Shown: positions 43,496 to 52,333 of the stretch, one piece after another
Position numbering within the stretch: position 1 is the first letter of the stretch
How the letters are laid out: each line of letters starts with the position of its first letter
NCBI GenBank assembly: GCA_964590135.1
Contig: CAZPVX010000001.1
Coordinates: 124,001 to 188,000, forward strand
Length of the DNA stretch: 64,000 bases
Origin: JBDHWI01 sp964590135
GTDB taxonomy: Bacteria; Chloroflexota; Anaerolineae; J036; Brachytrichaceae
Direction: 5' to 3'
Translations under genes and position numbers: made by a program
Notes under the pieces: generated by a model
Told to the model about the DNA's origin: nothing
What the model saw: the letters and a program-made list of their open reading frames with translations, nothing else
The model's database searches: none

Positions 43496-44761
43496 TCACT
43501 TCGCCGGCGCAAAATGCAATGCGCCTTCACCTGCGACCAGTGTGATGATCAGATTGCCCTCTTGAATCGTGTAGCTCTCGGATTGCTCAAGTGCGGTGAG
43601 CAGCGAGCCGGCAAGCGACCCTTCGCCGCATTCCGCCATCGTGGAGATCAGCGGCCCAATCTTCAACATGCCGTCGCTGGTGTAGTAGGGGCCGCCGGCC
43701 TGGTTGCAGTCGGCCTTCAAGGTGATGCGGTTATCTGCCCCAAATGCCAGCGAATATTTCGCCGGGTCATCCGGTGTGACCGATTTGCCGTCGATGCCCA
43801 CGATCTCAACGAGTTGCCAGGTGGGCGCGGTGAGCTCATCCGGCAAGGCCGGCGCACCGGCATCATCCGATGCAACACGTTGCAATGGCAGACCCACCGT
43901 GCCATACATCTCAGGCTGGCTGAAGTCGATGGCGGTCAGGCGATCACCGGATAGGGTGAAGGTGATGACGTTGGGCGCAGCGTACGGCTTGCCCATCGTG
44001 CCGGTCAGGGAGACCGTCACTGTGATGCCGCCCTGACCCAGCCATGTGCCAAGCTCATCCACAGGACCTTCCCCGTTCATCTGATCAGTCGTCAGAATGG
44101 CAATGTCATCAGTCGTCAAAGTCAGCGTCACTGGCCGACCATCGCCCGGGCCAGGGAGGCTGGCGGTATACACGCCCATGAAATCCGGCGCAGCCGGCGC
44201 CGAACTTTCTGTTGGTTCTGCAACGCGCTGGACAGTCAGACCAGTCGTGCCGAAATCTTCGGGCTTGCTGAACTCAACCCCAACCAGCGTCGCGCCATTC
44301 ACCGTGAAGGTGATGATGCTCGGCGCTTCATAGGTCTGCGCGGCAGTGCCGGTGAGGGTGAGCGTGAGCGTCATTGCGTCGGCGGCGCTCCATGTGCCAA
44401 CCTCCGGCATCGGCGCATCGCCGCTCATCTGATCGATGGTGAGGCTAGCATCGCCGCCGATGCCCAGTGTCAATGTCACCGGCCGGCCATCACCCGGCCC
44501 GGGCAGACTGGCGGTATAGACACCCGACAGCGCGGGCGTAGTTGCTGGCGTCTCGGCAACGGGAGTTGCCGTCGCCTCAGCCTGCACGGTCGCAGTAGGC
44601 GCAGCCTCTGCCTGGGTGGTTGCGGTGGGTGCAGCTTCAACCTGGGTAGCAACCGGCGCAGGGACGGCCGGTGTTACGGCGCTGGGTGGCAGCGCGCAGG
44701 CTGTCAGCAACAGGCCAAGCGCAATGGCCAGCAAAGACGAATGTCCAGATCTTTTCATCAT
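43496..44761 (-). CDS. Lipoprotein with two tandem repeat domains and a C-terminal META domain
   Basis: 421 residues. Lipobox LLTAC ends the signal. A low-complexity Ala/Thr/Pro/Glu linker with repeated EAAPTAT follows (about 35-85). Two near-identical domains start GVYTASLPGPGDGRPVTLTL (about 88 and 203), each with ITFTVNG/ITFTLSG and LTVQRV/LPLQRV ends. The last 105 residues are a META/HslJ domain (PTWQLVEIVGIDGKSV, ADCNQAGGPYYTSDGMLKIGPLISTMAEC). META proteins are envelope proteins linked to stress or antibiotic tolerance. Start at ATG 44761 has GGAG 5 nt upstream. First gene of the envelope run. Confidence 0.75.
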   Translation of the reverse strand: MMKRSGHSSLLAIALGLLLTACALPPSAVTPAVPAPVATQVEAAPTATTQAEAAPTATVQAEATATPVAETPATTPALSGVYTASLPGPGDGRPVTLTLGIGGDASLTIDQMSGDAPMPEVGTWSAADAMTLTLTLTGTAAQTYEAPSIITFTVNGATLVGVEFSKPEDFGTTGLTVQRVAEPTESSAPAAPDFMGVYTASLPGPGDGRPVTLTLTTDDIAILTTDQMNGEGPVDELGTWLGQGGITVTVSLTGTMGKPYAAPNVITFTLSGDRLTAIDFSQPEMYGTVGLPLQRVASDDAGAPALPDELTAPTWQLVEIVGIDGKSVTPDDPAKYSLAFGADNRITLKADCNQAGGPYYTSDGMLKIGPLISTMAECGEGSLAGSLLTALEQSESYTIQEGNLIITLVAGEGALHFAPAK

Positions 44762-44916
44762 ATCCTCTCCTATGCAGGTGCGCCACAACAGATGACGTCC
44801 GTGGCTGAAATGGAACAGCTGTGGTCAGCCTCGCGGAAAATTTATGCAAGACCACCCCTCGAAAAATATTATACTAACGACAATAATTGAACGCTCAGAC
44901 AAGGAGAGGAGAGGAT
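44762..44916. promoter_or_regulatory. Divergent promoter region of the envelope run and the 98-residue gene
   Basis: 155 nt between two divergent start codons; TATACT at 44870-44875 is a plus-strand -10. Both genes carry the same GGAGAGGAT before the start. Confidence 0.35.
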
Positions 44917-45213
44917 ATGGTGCGACTGACACTGCTGCCTGGCTACAAAACGCTGCAAATCACCTCTGACGACGGCAAGGTGGATCGTGATTGGCTGACT
45001 GGGCGGATTAGCAAGGCCGGCGAGGTCAATGTCGAATACGACGCCGTGACCGGCCTGCTCGCACGGGTGGGCAATGTGGAGATTGGCTACGACCAACTGA
45101 CTGGGCGCGTAACCAATGTGGGTGGCGCGCAAATCCAGTATGACAGCGTCTCCGGCCTGGTCACGCAGATCATCGGGCAAACCGGCGACAGCCGCGTGGG
45201 GTTCTCGGCTTGA
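44917..45213 (+). CDS. 98-residue protein with YD-like repeats, unknown
   Basis: Nearly the whole chain is made of about three 19-20-residue units: VNVEYDAVTGLLARVGN, VEIGYDQLTGRVTNVGG and AQIQYDSVSGLVTQIIG, i.e. a YD-x-x-[ST]-G-x-[VI] pattern as in YD/Rhs repeats, but here as a small cytoplasmic protein without signal, toxin or Rhs core. A regular beta-strand sheet or solenoid is likely. ATG at 44917 has a strong Shine-Dalgarno (AAGGAGAGGAG). Function unknown. Confidence 0.65.
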   Translation: MVRLTLLPGYKTLQITSDDGKVDRDWLTGRISKAGEVNVEYDAVTGLLARVGNVEIGYDQLTGRVTNVGGAQIQYDSVSGLVTQIIGQTGDSRVGFSA

Positions 45214-45246
45214 TGCGCATCGGTTCGCGCGCCGGCAGGGAGCGCT

Positions 45247-45924
45247 TTACAACCGCACAATCCCTTCTTTCAGCGCGCGAACCACAACCTGCGTGCGGTC
45301 GTTGGCATGCAGCTTTGCCATGATCGTGCTGACGTAGTTCTTCACCGTCCCCTCACTCAGGTAAAGCGCGCCGGCGATGTCGCGGTTGTTCATGCCCTGC
45401 GCGATCAGGGAAAGCACGTCGCGCTCGCGCTCGGTCAGCGCTTCAATTGGTGGCAGATCGCTGCCGTGCGCCGCCGACGCCCTGGTCACCGGTCCGCTCA
45501 TACGCCGAAATTCGTCCATCACCTTGCGCGCAATTGTTGGATCCAATTGTGATTCGCCGCTATACACGCTGCGAATGGCCGCAGTCAGCTCGTCTTTGCT
45601 GGCGTCTTTCAACAGATACGCCTGCGCGCCGGCGCGCACGCCGTCGAAGACCCAATCATCACTGTCGTACGTGGTGAGAATAATGATCTGCGTCCTGGGC
45701 AACTCGCCGGCGATGATGCGCGTGGCCTGAATGCCATTCATCTTCGGCATCTTGATGTCCATCAACACCACATCCGGCCGCAGTGCGCGCGCCATCGCCA
45801 CCACCTGTTCGCCATGCTCAGCCTGCCCAACAACCGTCATGTCGGGCTGATGGTCAAGGATGATCGCCAACCCCTGGCGCACGATCTCCTGATCGTCGGC
45901 GATGAGGATGCGAATTTTCTCCAC
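45247..45924 (-). CDS. NarL/LuxR-family response regulator
   Basis: 225 residues: receiver (1-122) with Asp10/Asp11, phospho-Asp56 in VLMDIKMPKMNG and KDASKDEL; C-terminal LuxR HTH (LTERERDVLSLIAQGMNNRDIAGALYLSEGTVKNYVSTIMAKLH). Very likely the partner of the HisKA_3 kinase at 46838-48115; the two are separated by a divergent small gene. The start is GTG 45924 with TACAAT 6 nt upstream, so probably leaderless. Confidence 0.93.
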   Translation of the reverse strand: MEKIRILIADDQEIVRQGLAIILDHQPDMTVVGQAEHGEQVVAMARALRPDVVLMDIKMPKMNGIQATRIIAGELPRTQIIILTTYDSDDWVFDGVRAGAQAYLLKDASKDELTAAIRSVYSGESQLDPTIARKVMDEFRRMSGPVTRASAAHGSDLPPIEALTERERDVLSLIAQGMNNRDIAGALYLSEGTVKNYVSTIMAKLHANDRTQVVVRALKEGIVRL

Positions 45925-45930
45925 GCCTGT

Positions 45931-45936
45931 ATTGTA
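45931..45936 (-). promoter_or_regulatory. -10 element 6 nt before the NarL regulator gene
   Basis: Minus-strand TACAAT at 45931-45936, then ACAGGC and GTG. Confidence 0.45.
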
Positions 45937-46123
45937 GGCGCCGGCAGCCGAACTGCTCTGCCAATAATGTTCTGTGCCAACCCAAAAGCCCGACGAGCGC
46001 AGTTTTTACAACTTTCACACAGTTTCTACGCCATATCGCAACATTGCCGCCTTATCTTGATGGCATCGCAGGCACGCAAGCGCCGGCGACAAAAGCACGA
46101 GCAGAAATAGGAGCACAAAACAT

Positions 46124-46782
46124 ATGAATCGTAGAAATCTACTCAAGATCGGGCTTGGATCTGGCCTGGCAGCCATGGTGGCCGCCGGCCTCGCCGTTGC
46201 ATCACCCACCATGGCGCAGGGCATTGCCGCCCCGGTGGCTGCGCTCACCGAGCGCGAGAATCGGCCTGGCGGCTTCGGCCACGGTGAACAACTCGACATC
46301 GTCGCCACAGCGCTCGGCATGACCGAGGCTGACCTGCGCGCNNNNNNNNNNNNNNNNNNNNNNNNNNNNNNNNNNNNNNNNNNNNNNNNNNNNNNNNNNN
46401 NNNNNNNNNNNNNNNNNNNNNNNNNNNNNNNNNNNNNNNNNAACTCGACATCGTCGCCACAGCGCTCGGCATGACCGAGGCTGACCTGCGCGCAGAGTTG
46501 CGGGCTGGCAAGTCTGTCGCCGATATCGCCACTGCCAAGAACGTCTCGCTCGATAAAGTAATCAGCGCGATCGTGGATGCTGAGACGAAGACTCTGGCAC
46601 AGGCAGTAACCGATGGCAAGCTGACGCAGGCGCAGGCCGACCAGCGCATTGCCAACCTGAAGGCAAATCTGCCGGCGCTCTTGGCACAAAAGGACTGGAC
46701 CAACGGCGGCAGCCGCAGACCCGGCCGCCAGCACAGCGACCAGCAGGCGCCAGACGCCACACCCAAGGCTCCAGGCGCGTAG
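46124..46782 (+). CDS. Small exported protein with AraC-like helix module (interrupted by assembly gap)
   Basis: MNRRNLLKIGLGSGLAAMVAAG is a twin-arginine-type signal; the mature part has the widespread module LGMTEADLRAELRAGKSVADIATAKNVSLDKV and AVTDGKLTQAQADQRIANLKA, found in many small bacterial secreted proteins of unknown role, and a Gln/Pro/Lys-rich tail. A run of 100 N lies in the middle, and the 52 nt before it (46290-46341) recur exactly after it (46442-46493). Joining these two copies removes 152 nt and gives one intact 168-residue frame, so the gap is probably an unmerged contig overlap. ATG has AGGAG 10 nt upstream. It lies between the kinase and regulator genes and may be their target. 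Confidence 0.75.
46290..46493. repeat. Exact 52-nt direct repeat flanking a 100-N assembly gap
   Basis: 46290-46341 equals 46442-46493. The frame is restored if the copies are collapsed, pointing to assembly rather than biology. Confidence 0.9.
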
Positions 46783-46837
46783 ACTCCTCTTGCGGTAAAA
46801 CCTGAGAGGGCATGGCCGGAGCAAGCGCCCGAGATCC

Positions 46838-48115
46838 TCAATGGGTCTCAGGCGCTTGCCCTTGCAACGGCAGCGTTACGGTGACTGTGGTGCCGCGGCC
46901 GGCAGCGCTTTCCACCCGCAGATGCGCGCCGATCATCTCGGCGCGCTCGCGCATCCCACGCAAGCCAAATCGATCATCGTCCATCACCTTCGCATCAAAG
47001 CCAATGCCATCATCCCTGATCGAGACGACAGTGCCATGTGATGTATCGAGCGCCACCCACACCTGCCTGGCCTGCGCATGGCGTTCAATGTTGTTCATGG
47101 CTTCCTGTGCAATGCGAAAGAACGCCTGCCCCTGCTCTTTACTGAGTTGAGGCTCTGTACTGGAAAAGGTGCATAGCACGCGCACGCCGGCGCGCTGCTG
47201 CAACACATCGCCCTGCCGCTGCAACGCGCTGATCAGACCCAACTCCTCCACGGTGTTCGCGCGCAGGTCGCTGATGGCGGCGCGCGTTTCTTCCAGACCG
47301 CGCTTCGCCGTGACATGCGCCCTGCCCAACTCCTGCCTCGCCGCCGGCGCATCCACCTCCATCAGCGTATCGATGGCGTTCATCTGCACCACCAGGCCAG
47401 CAAGCGTGTGCGCCAGCGTGTCATGCAAATCGCGCGCCAGCCGCACCCGTTCGCGCGTCGTCGCCAGTTGCTCGCGCACGCGCGCCTGCTCCGCCAATCG
47501 TTCATTCGCCTCGCGCAATTGCACTTGCTCGCTGCGCAGCAAATCAGCCAGCGACGCGACAAAATAGGACAGAATGCCGATCACCACCGCCTGCGACAGC
47601 GCCGAGCCGGTGACAAAGGGCAGTGCGTTGCTGTTGCCGGAGATGGCAATCAAATCGGCGCCGAAGCTGCACAGAATTGCGAAGATCGTCCAGCGCAACA
47701 CGCTGCGCCGGCCACCGATCCATGCGCCAAGCATGGTGGGGATGGCATAGAAAAATGCGCTGGCCAATACACCGCGCATCAGCAGCGCATTCATCCAGGG
47801 GAATTCGGGTTGGCTTGGCAGGCGCGGACCAGGCTCGCGCGGCTCGCGCCCGCCAAACATCAGTCCCAGCGTGGCAGCCTCGATGGCCTGCACCAGAATG
47901 GCTGCAATAAGCAGTCGATTGGCTGCCTTTTCATCCGCCTTTCCGCGTGTCAGGACGACTGACGTGATCACGATCAACGCCAGCGACCCGCTGACAGCCA
48001 GCAAGATCACCGATGGCAAGCGGCCGATGGAGATGCCGGAGATGATGGCCACCAACACCGCAATCACCAGACGCAAAATCAAGCTCAGGCGCAACAGGCG
48101 CAGGACTTCTGACAT
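46838..48115 (-). CDS. Sensor histidine kinase, NarX/LiaS (HisKA_3) type
   Basis: 425 residues with six or so N-terminal membrane helices (to about 195), a coiled coil and the HisKA_3 segment TRERVRLARDLHDTLAHTLAG with phospho-acceptor His231, then a HATPase with FFRIAQEAMNNIERHAQARQV (N box), IRDDGIGFD (G1) and FGLRGMRERAEMIGA. Little extracellular sequence remains, as in intramembrane-sensing kinases of envelope-stress systems. Starts 3 nt after the ABC permease stop, so it is the last gene of the MacAB-like operon. Confidence 0.93.
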   Translation of the reverse strand: MSEVLRLLRLSLILRLVIAVLVAIISGISIGRLPSVILLAVSGSLALIVITSVVLTRGKADEKAANRLLIAAILVQAIEAATLGLMFGGREPREPGPRLPSQPEFPWMNALLMRGVLASAFFYAIPTMLGAWIGGRRSVLRWTIFAILCSFGADLIAISGNSNALPFVTGSALSQAVVIGILSYFVASLADLLRSEQVQLREANERLAEQARVREQLATTRERVRLARDLHDTLAHTLAGLVVQMNAIDTLMEVDAPAARQELGRAHVTAKRGLEETRAAISDLRANTVEELGLISALQRQGDVLQQRAGVRVLCTFSSTEPQLSKEQGQAFFRIAQEAMNNIERHAQARQVWVALDTSHGTVVSIRDDGIGFDAKVMDDDRFGLRGMRERAEMIGAHLRVESAAGRGTTVTVTLPLQGQAPETH

Positions 48116-48118
48116 GCC

Positions 48119-49330
48119 TCACTCGTATCTTAACGCCTCCACTGGCGAGAGCAGGCTGGCGCGCCAGGCTGGATACAACCCGAACACCACGCCGATGAAC
48201 ACCGACACGGCAAACGCAATCAGAATCGTAGTGACGCTGACTTGTGGCGCGAACGAGCTGATGGAGCCAACCAGCGACGAGATGCCGATGCCCACCCCGA
48301 TGCCAATGAGGCCGGCCAGCACCGTCACCGTCAGTGCTTCGATCAGGAATTGCAGGCGGATGGAACCGCGCCGCGCGCCGATGGCTTTGCGCACGCCGAT
48401 CTCGCGCGTGCGCTCGGTCACGCTCACCAGCATGATATTCATGATGCCGATGCCGCCGACGATGAGCGAGATCGCGCCGATTGCGCCCAGAAACGCGGTC
48501 AAGGTCGCCGAAACGCTGTTCAACGTATCAGCCAGTTGCGCCTGATTGAAGATGCGGAAGTCATCGGCCTGCTCATCTTCCAACTTGTGCTGCTCGCGCA
48601 ACACGGTGGTGATGGCAGCCTGTGCAGCCGTGGCGTCGTTGGCATCGTACAACACCGCAGTGATGTTGGATATACCGTGCAAGCCGCCGGCGCGCATGGG
48701 AAACAACTTCTCCTGCGCCACGGTCAACGGCACAAACACGGTGTCGTCGGAGCTGGCGCCAAAGCCGGCGCCGGTGGCCGACAGCACCCCCGTCACCTTG
48801 AACGGCACGTTGGCAACCAGAATCGTCTGACCAAGCCAGTCACCCTGCGGAAAGAGTTCGGCGGCGATGGTGCTGCCCAGCACGGCCACGCGCCGGCGCG
48901 CTTCTTCATCCTCAGCAGTGAACAATTCACCATCCACGAGCGTCAGGCTGCGCGCCTCAAAATTGGCCGGCACCGTGCCATTGATCGAAGCCGATTGCGA
49001 ATTCGTGCCGGCGACTATGCGCCCCTGCCCCGTCACGCTCGGCACGACCAGCTTCACCTGTGGCACGCGCGATTGATCCGACAGCGCTTCAACGTCGCTC
49101 ACTGTCAGGCGCGCGCTGGAGCTGCTGCGGTTATCGGGCTGGATGGTGAGCAGGTTGGTGCCGTTGCTTTGGATGCGGCTGGTGATGCTGTTGCCCACGC
49201 CGGCGCCGATGGCGAGCAGCGCCACCACCGAGCCAACGCCGATGATGACACCCAGCATGGTGAGCATCGTGCGCAATTTGTTGGCCAAAAGGCTTTCCAG
49301 CGCGGTGCGAAAAATTTCCAGAAGGTTCAT
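48119..49330 (-). CDS. ABC transporter permease, MacB/FtsX type
   Basis: 403 residues: helix 1 with NKLRTMLTMLGVIIGVGSVVALLAIGAG, a large periplasmic domain (about 45-270), then three helices with IGAISLIVGGIGIMNIMLVSVTERTREIGVRKAIGARR, the family hallmark, and a C-terminal YPAWRASLLSPVEALRYE. MacB proteins drive substrate export across the outer envelope by mechanotransmission. Start overlaps the ATPase stop by ATGA. Confidence 0.95.
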   Translation of the reverse strand: MNLLEIFRTALESLLANKLRTMLTMLGVIIGVGSVVALLAIGAGVGNSITSRIQSNGTNLLTIQPDNRSSSSARLTVSDVEALSDQSRVPQVKLVVPSVTGQGRIVAGTNSQSASINGTVPANFEARSLTLVDGELFTAEDEEARRRVAVLGSTIAAELFPQGDWLGQTILVANVPFKVTGVLSATGAGFGASSDDTVFVPLTVAQEKLFPMRAGGLHGISNITAVLYDANDATAAQAAITTVLREQHKLEDEQADDFRIFNQAQLADTLNSVSATLTAFLGAIGAISLIVGGIGIMNIMLVSVTERTREIGVRKAIGARRGSIRLQFLIEALTVTVLAGLIGIGVGIGISSLVGSISSFAPQVSVTTILIAFAVSVFIGVVFGLYPAWRASLLSPVEALRYE

Positions 49331-50835
49331 ATCGTATTTAACTTCAGCGTTGTAGTGCGCGGCTTGCGCGTGAGCGCCGGCACAATGATGAAGAACGACA
49401 ACAGCGGCATCAACATGAGAATGATGGCCGGCAACGCGGTCGCAATGCCACTATTCGCGCGTGTCGCGCCAGCGGTGCTGCCAAACACCGAGCCGAGCGG
49501 GCCAAGCCCCGGCACACCGCGATTGCCAAAGTTACGATTGGACCGCGCACCGGCTGCGCCGGCTTGCTCATTGGGCTGCCCAGCTGGCTGCCCAGCAACA
49601 AACTGCCCGCGCTGGCCTGCACCCCCAAACTGGAACAGCATGCGCGGATTGGCCAGCAGTAGCGCCCCCGGCGCCAGCGACAACACCAGCGCGCCGGCAG
49701 CCACGATGCGAAACGCCTTTGTCGGCTTTGCTGACTTGCGGCTGAGCAACACAAACATCGCGACAGCCAGCACGCCAATTGTCAGGGTGACGCCGGCGAC
49801 GACCAGCGGAGAGAAGAGCAGCAGCCGGCCAGCGATGGGCGACAGCGCGCCGGCCAGCAGAGCAAGCGCCGCATTCACTGCCGTCGCAATCGCCACCGCG
49901 ATCAATCCACGTTTCCAGATGGGGCCGGCGCTCGGCTTGACCGGTGTTGGCGCAGGTTCCTCCACAGCCGGCATGGGTGCTGCGCTCGCTGACGCTGCTG
50001 CCTCCGCTTGCGCCGGCGATACAGCTGCCCCCTGCGCCATCACGCCGGCGGCCACCGGCGTCGCAACAGCAACTCTGCCATTGTTCACAGCTGCCGTTGT
50101 TGCGTGGACAACATGCTCCTCTTCGGAGTGCGAAATGCCATTCACCGCAGCGACATGCTCATTGCCCAAGTCGCTTTCGATGCGGCCATCGCGAATCGAC
50201 ACGATGCGGTTTGCGCGGCGCGCCACATTCGGATCGTGCGTCACCACAATCACGGTGATGCCACGCTCCTGATGCAGCTTCTCGAACAAGTCAAGAATAT
50301 CGCGGCCGGTCTTGCTGTCCAGCGCGCCGGTCGGCTCGTCGGCCAGCAGGATGTTGGGCTGATTCACCAGCGCGCGCGCAATCGCCACGCGTTGTTGCTG
50401 GCCGCCCGAAAGCTCCGTCGGCTTGTGATTCACGCGATCAGCCAACCCCACGGCGCTCAATGCAGCCAGCGCATTGTGGTGGCGTTGCCCGGCGTTTAGG
50501 CCGCCGTAGCGCGCCGGCATCTCCACGTTGCGCATCGCGCTCATCCGCCCCATCAAATTGAAGCGCTGGAAGACAAAGCCGATATTTTTGTTGCGCGCAC
50601 CGGCCAGTTGATCATCGCGCAACTTGCTCACATCCCTGCCGTTCAGGAAATATTGGCCGGATGTCGGATTGTCCAGGCATCCCAGCACATTCATCAGGGT
50701 GCTTTTGCCGCTGCCGCTCGGTCCGATGATGGCGATGTATTCGCCATCGCGGATGGTCAAGTCGACATCATCCAACGCCTTGATGGTCTGGTCGCCAAGC
50801 TGGTAGAGCTTGGAAATCTTCTTGAGTTCAATCAT
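49327..50835 (-). CDS. ABC transporter ATP-binding protein, MacB type, with extra C-terminal membrane region
   Basis: 502 residues. ATPase: IIGPSGSGKSTLMNVLGCLDN (Walker A), FVFQRFNLMGRMSAMRNVEMP (Q-loop), LSGGQQQRVAIARALV (signature), ILLADEPTGALDSKTG (Walker B), VVTHDP (H-loop). After residue 235 comes an Ala-rich linker and about four membrane helices (GLIAVAIATAVNAALALLAGAL, LLLFSPLVVAGVTLTIGVLAVAMFVLL, and others), absent from standard MacB ATPases. ATG at 50835 has GAGGT upstream; the frame is open to 50988. Confidence 0.93.
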   Translation of the reverse strand: MIELKKISKLYQLGDQTIKALDDVDLTIRDGEYIAIIGPSGSGKSTLMNVLGCLDNPTSGQYFLNGRDVSKLRDDQLAGARNKNIGFVFQRFNLMGRMSAMRNVEMPARYGGLNAGQRHHNALAALSAVGLADRVNHKPTELSGGQQQRVAIARALVNQPNILLADEPTGALDSKTGRDILDLFEKLHQERGITVIVVTHDPNVARRANRIVSIRDGRIESDLGNEHVAAVNGISHSEEEHVVHATTAAVNNGRVAVATPVAAGVMAQGAAVSPAQAEAAASASAAPMPAVEEPAPTPVKPSAGPIWKRGLIAVAIATAVNAALALLAGALSPIAGRLLLFSPLVVAGVTLTIGVLAVAMFVLLSRKSAKPTKAFRIVAAGALVLSLAPGALLLANPRMLFQFGGAGQRGQFVAGQPAGQPNEQAGAAGARSNRNFGNRGVPGLGPLGSVFGSTAGATRANSGIATALPAIILMLMPLLSFFIIVPALTRKPRTTTLKLNTI

Positions 50836-50884
50836 GCTGACCTCATCCAATCGCTGTGAAAACAAGCCGATCGGGTCAATCCCA

Positions 50885-52333
50885 TTACGGGAAGGGCATT
50901 GGTGCGCCGCCCGGACCTTGATTGCGTTGGGTGGCGCTGGAAGAGGTGGTGGCCGTCGCCGGCGTGTAAAGCACGATGTCGCCGGCATTCACACCGCTCA
51001 AAATCTGCACGTTGTTGCCGCTGCGCCGGCCCGGCGTCACCTCAACGCGTTTCGATTGGCCATTTGCACCCTGCACCAGCACGCTATACGTCTTTGCATT
51101 GCCCTGCCCGCCTTCGGTCAATGCAGCAAACGGGATCAGAATGACGTCCTTCGCCTGCGCTGTGATGATCTCGCCGGTACCGCTCATGTTCAGCAGGATC
51201 GTCGGCGTGTCGCCGGCATGTGGAATGGTCAAGTCAACCTTGAAGACGGTGATGCCGCTATTGCTGGTGCCAGCCGGCGCAATGGCGGTGACTTTGGCTG
51301 GAATGATCTGCCCGGGGTAGGTTTGCAGGCGCACATTGGCATCCTGGCCGATTTTCACCGAACCCAGATCGGCCTCATCGATGTTCACGACAAACACGGG
51401 GTTGGCAAAATCGACAATCTGCACCGCTGATGTGCCAGCACTGGCCTGCGCGCCGGCGACCACGTTCACCGCTGTCACCAACCCATCCATCGGCGCAGTG
51501 AGCGTGGCTTTGGCCACATTGTTGGCGGCTTGCTGCCAGGCAATGTAAGCCTGCTCGACATTGGACTGGCGCTGTGTCACGGTCTCGCTCACCGGTTGCA
51601 ACGCGGCCAGGTTTGCCTTCGCGGTCTGAATTTGTGCGACAGCGTTGGCGACTGACGCGTTGGACGGTTTGGCAAACTTGGCGTCGTAGACGGCTTTAGC
51701 CTTGTTGTAGGTGATGGTTGCCTGCTCCAGCGATAGCGCCTCTTGCGATGCGCCCACGCCCGGGTCGCGGCTGGCGCGCCGGTCATATGCCGCCTGCGCT
51801 GAGCGCAACGACGCTTCAGCCGCTTGCAGATCAGCCTGCACTTGAATCAGATCAGTCTCGCTGGGGCCTTTGAAGAGATCGTTGTAGGCCGCCTGTGCAC
51901 TGCTCAACGCTGCCTGCGCCTTGGACATGTCGGCGCTGGTCGGTCCGCGCATGGTCTCGCTGAGGGCAGCTTGCGCAGAGATATAGCTGGCCCACTGCGA
52001 TTTGACGCTCAGTTGCAGGTCAGTGTCGTCGAGCGTGGCAAGCACCTGGCCGCGCTTGACCTGATCGCCGACCTTTGCCAGCACCTCTTTGATCTTGCCA
52101 CTGGTTTGAAACGCCACATCGACCGTCTGGTTGGCGGTGATGGCGCCGGTGCCAACAACTTTGTCCTCAATGCTGCCCTTGATGGCAGTTGCGCGCTGGA
52201 ATGACTGCGCAGATTGCTGCGCGCCGCGCTGAGCATCGGCGTTGACAGCGCCGGGCAAGCCGGGCATGGCGCAGGCCGCGAGCAAAAGGCCGCCAGTCAT
52301 CATGCCCGCCACAACGCGGATTGAATTCTTCAT
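50885..52333 (-). CDS. MacA-like periplasmic adaptor lipoprotein
   Basis: 482 residues. Lipobox LLLAAC at about residue 20 makes it membrane-attached. Lipoyl halves (GKIKEVLAKVGDQVKRGQVLATLDD; TAPMDGLVTAVNVVAGAQ), a long coiled-coil hairpin (QWASYISAQAALSETMRGP ...), a beta-barrel and a C-terminal domain (VEVTPGRRSGNNVQILSGVNAGD) are all there once, as in ordinary MacA. ATG at 52333 has GGAGG. Leads the operon with the ABC ATPase, permease and kinase. Confidence 0.93.
   Translation of the reverse strand: MKNSIRVVAGMMTGGLLLAACAMPGLPGAVNADAQRGAQQSAQSFQRATAIKGSIEDKVVGTGAITANQTVDVAFQTSGKIKEVLAKVGDQVKRGQVLATLDDTDLQLSVKSQWASYISAQAALSETMRGPTSADMSKAQAALSSAQAAYNDLFKGPSETDLIQVQADLQAAEASLRSAQAAYDRRASRDPGVGASQEALSLEQATITYNKAKAVYDAKFAKPSNASVANAVAQIQTAKANLAALQPVSETVTQRQSNVEQAYIAWQQAANNVAKATLTAPMDGLVTAVNVVAGAQASAGTSAVQIVDFANPVFVVNIDEADLGSVKIGQDANVRLQTYPGQIIPAKVTAIAPAGTSNSGITVFKVDLTIPHAGDTPTILLNMSGTGEIITAQAKDVILIPFAALTEGGQGNAKTYSVLVQGANGQSKRVEVTPGRRSGNNVQILSGVNAGDIVLYTPATATTSSSATQRNQGPGGAPMPFP

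Noticed and set aside
48242..50272. 676-codon open frame on the plus strand
   Set aside because: Antisense to the ABC permease and ATPase genes; shadow of GC-rich codon use.
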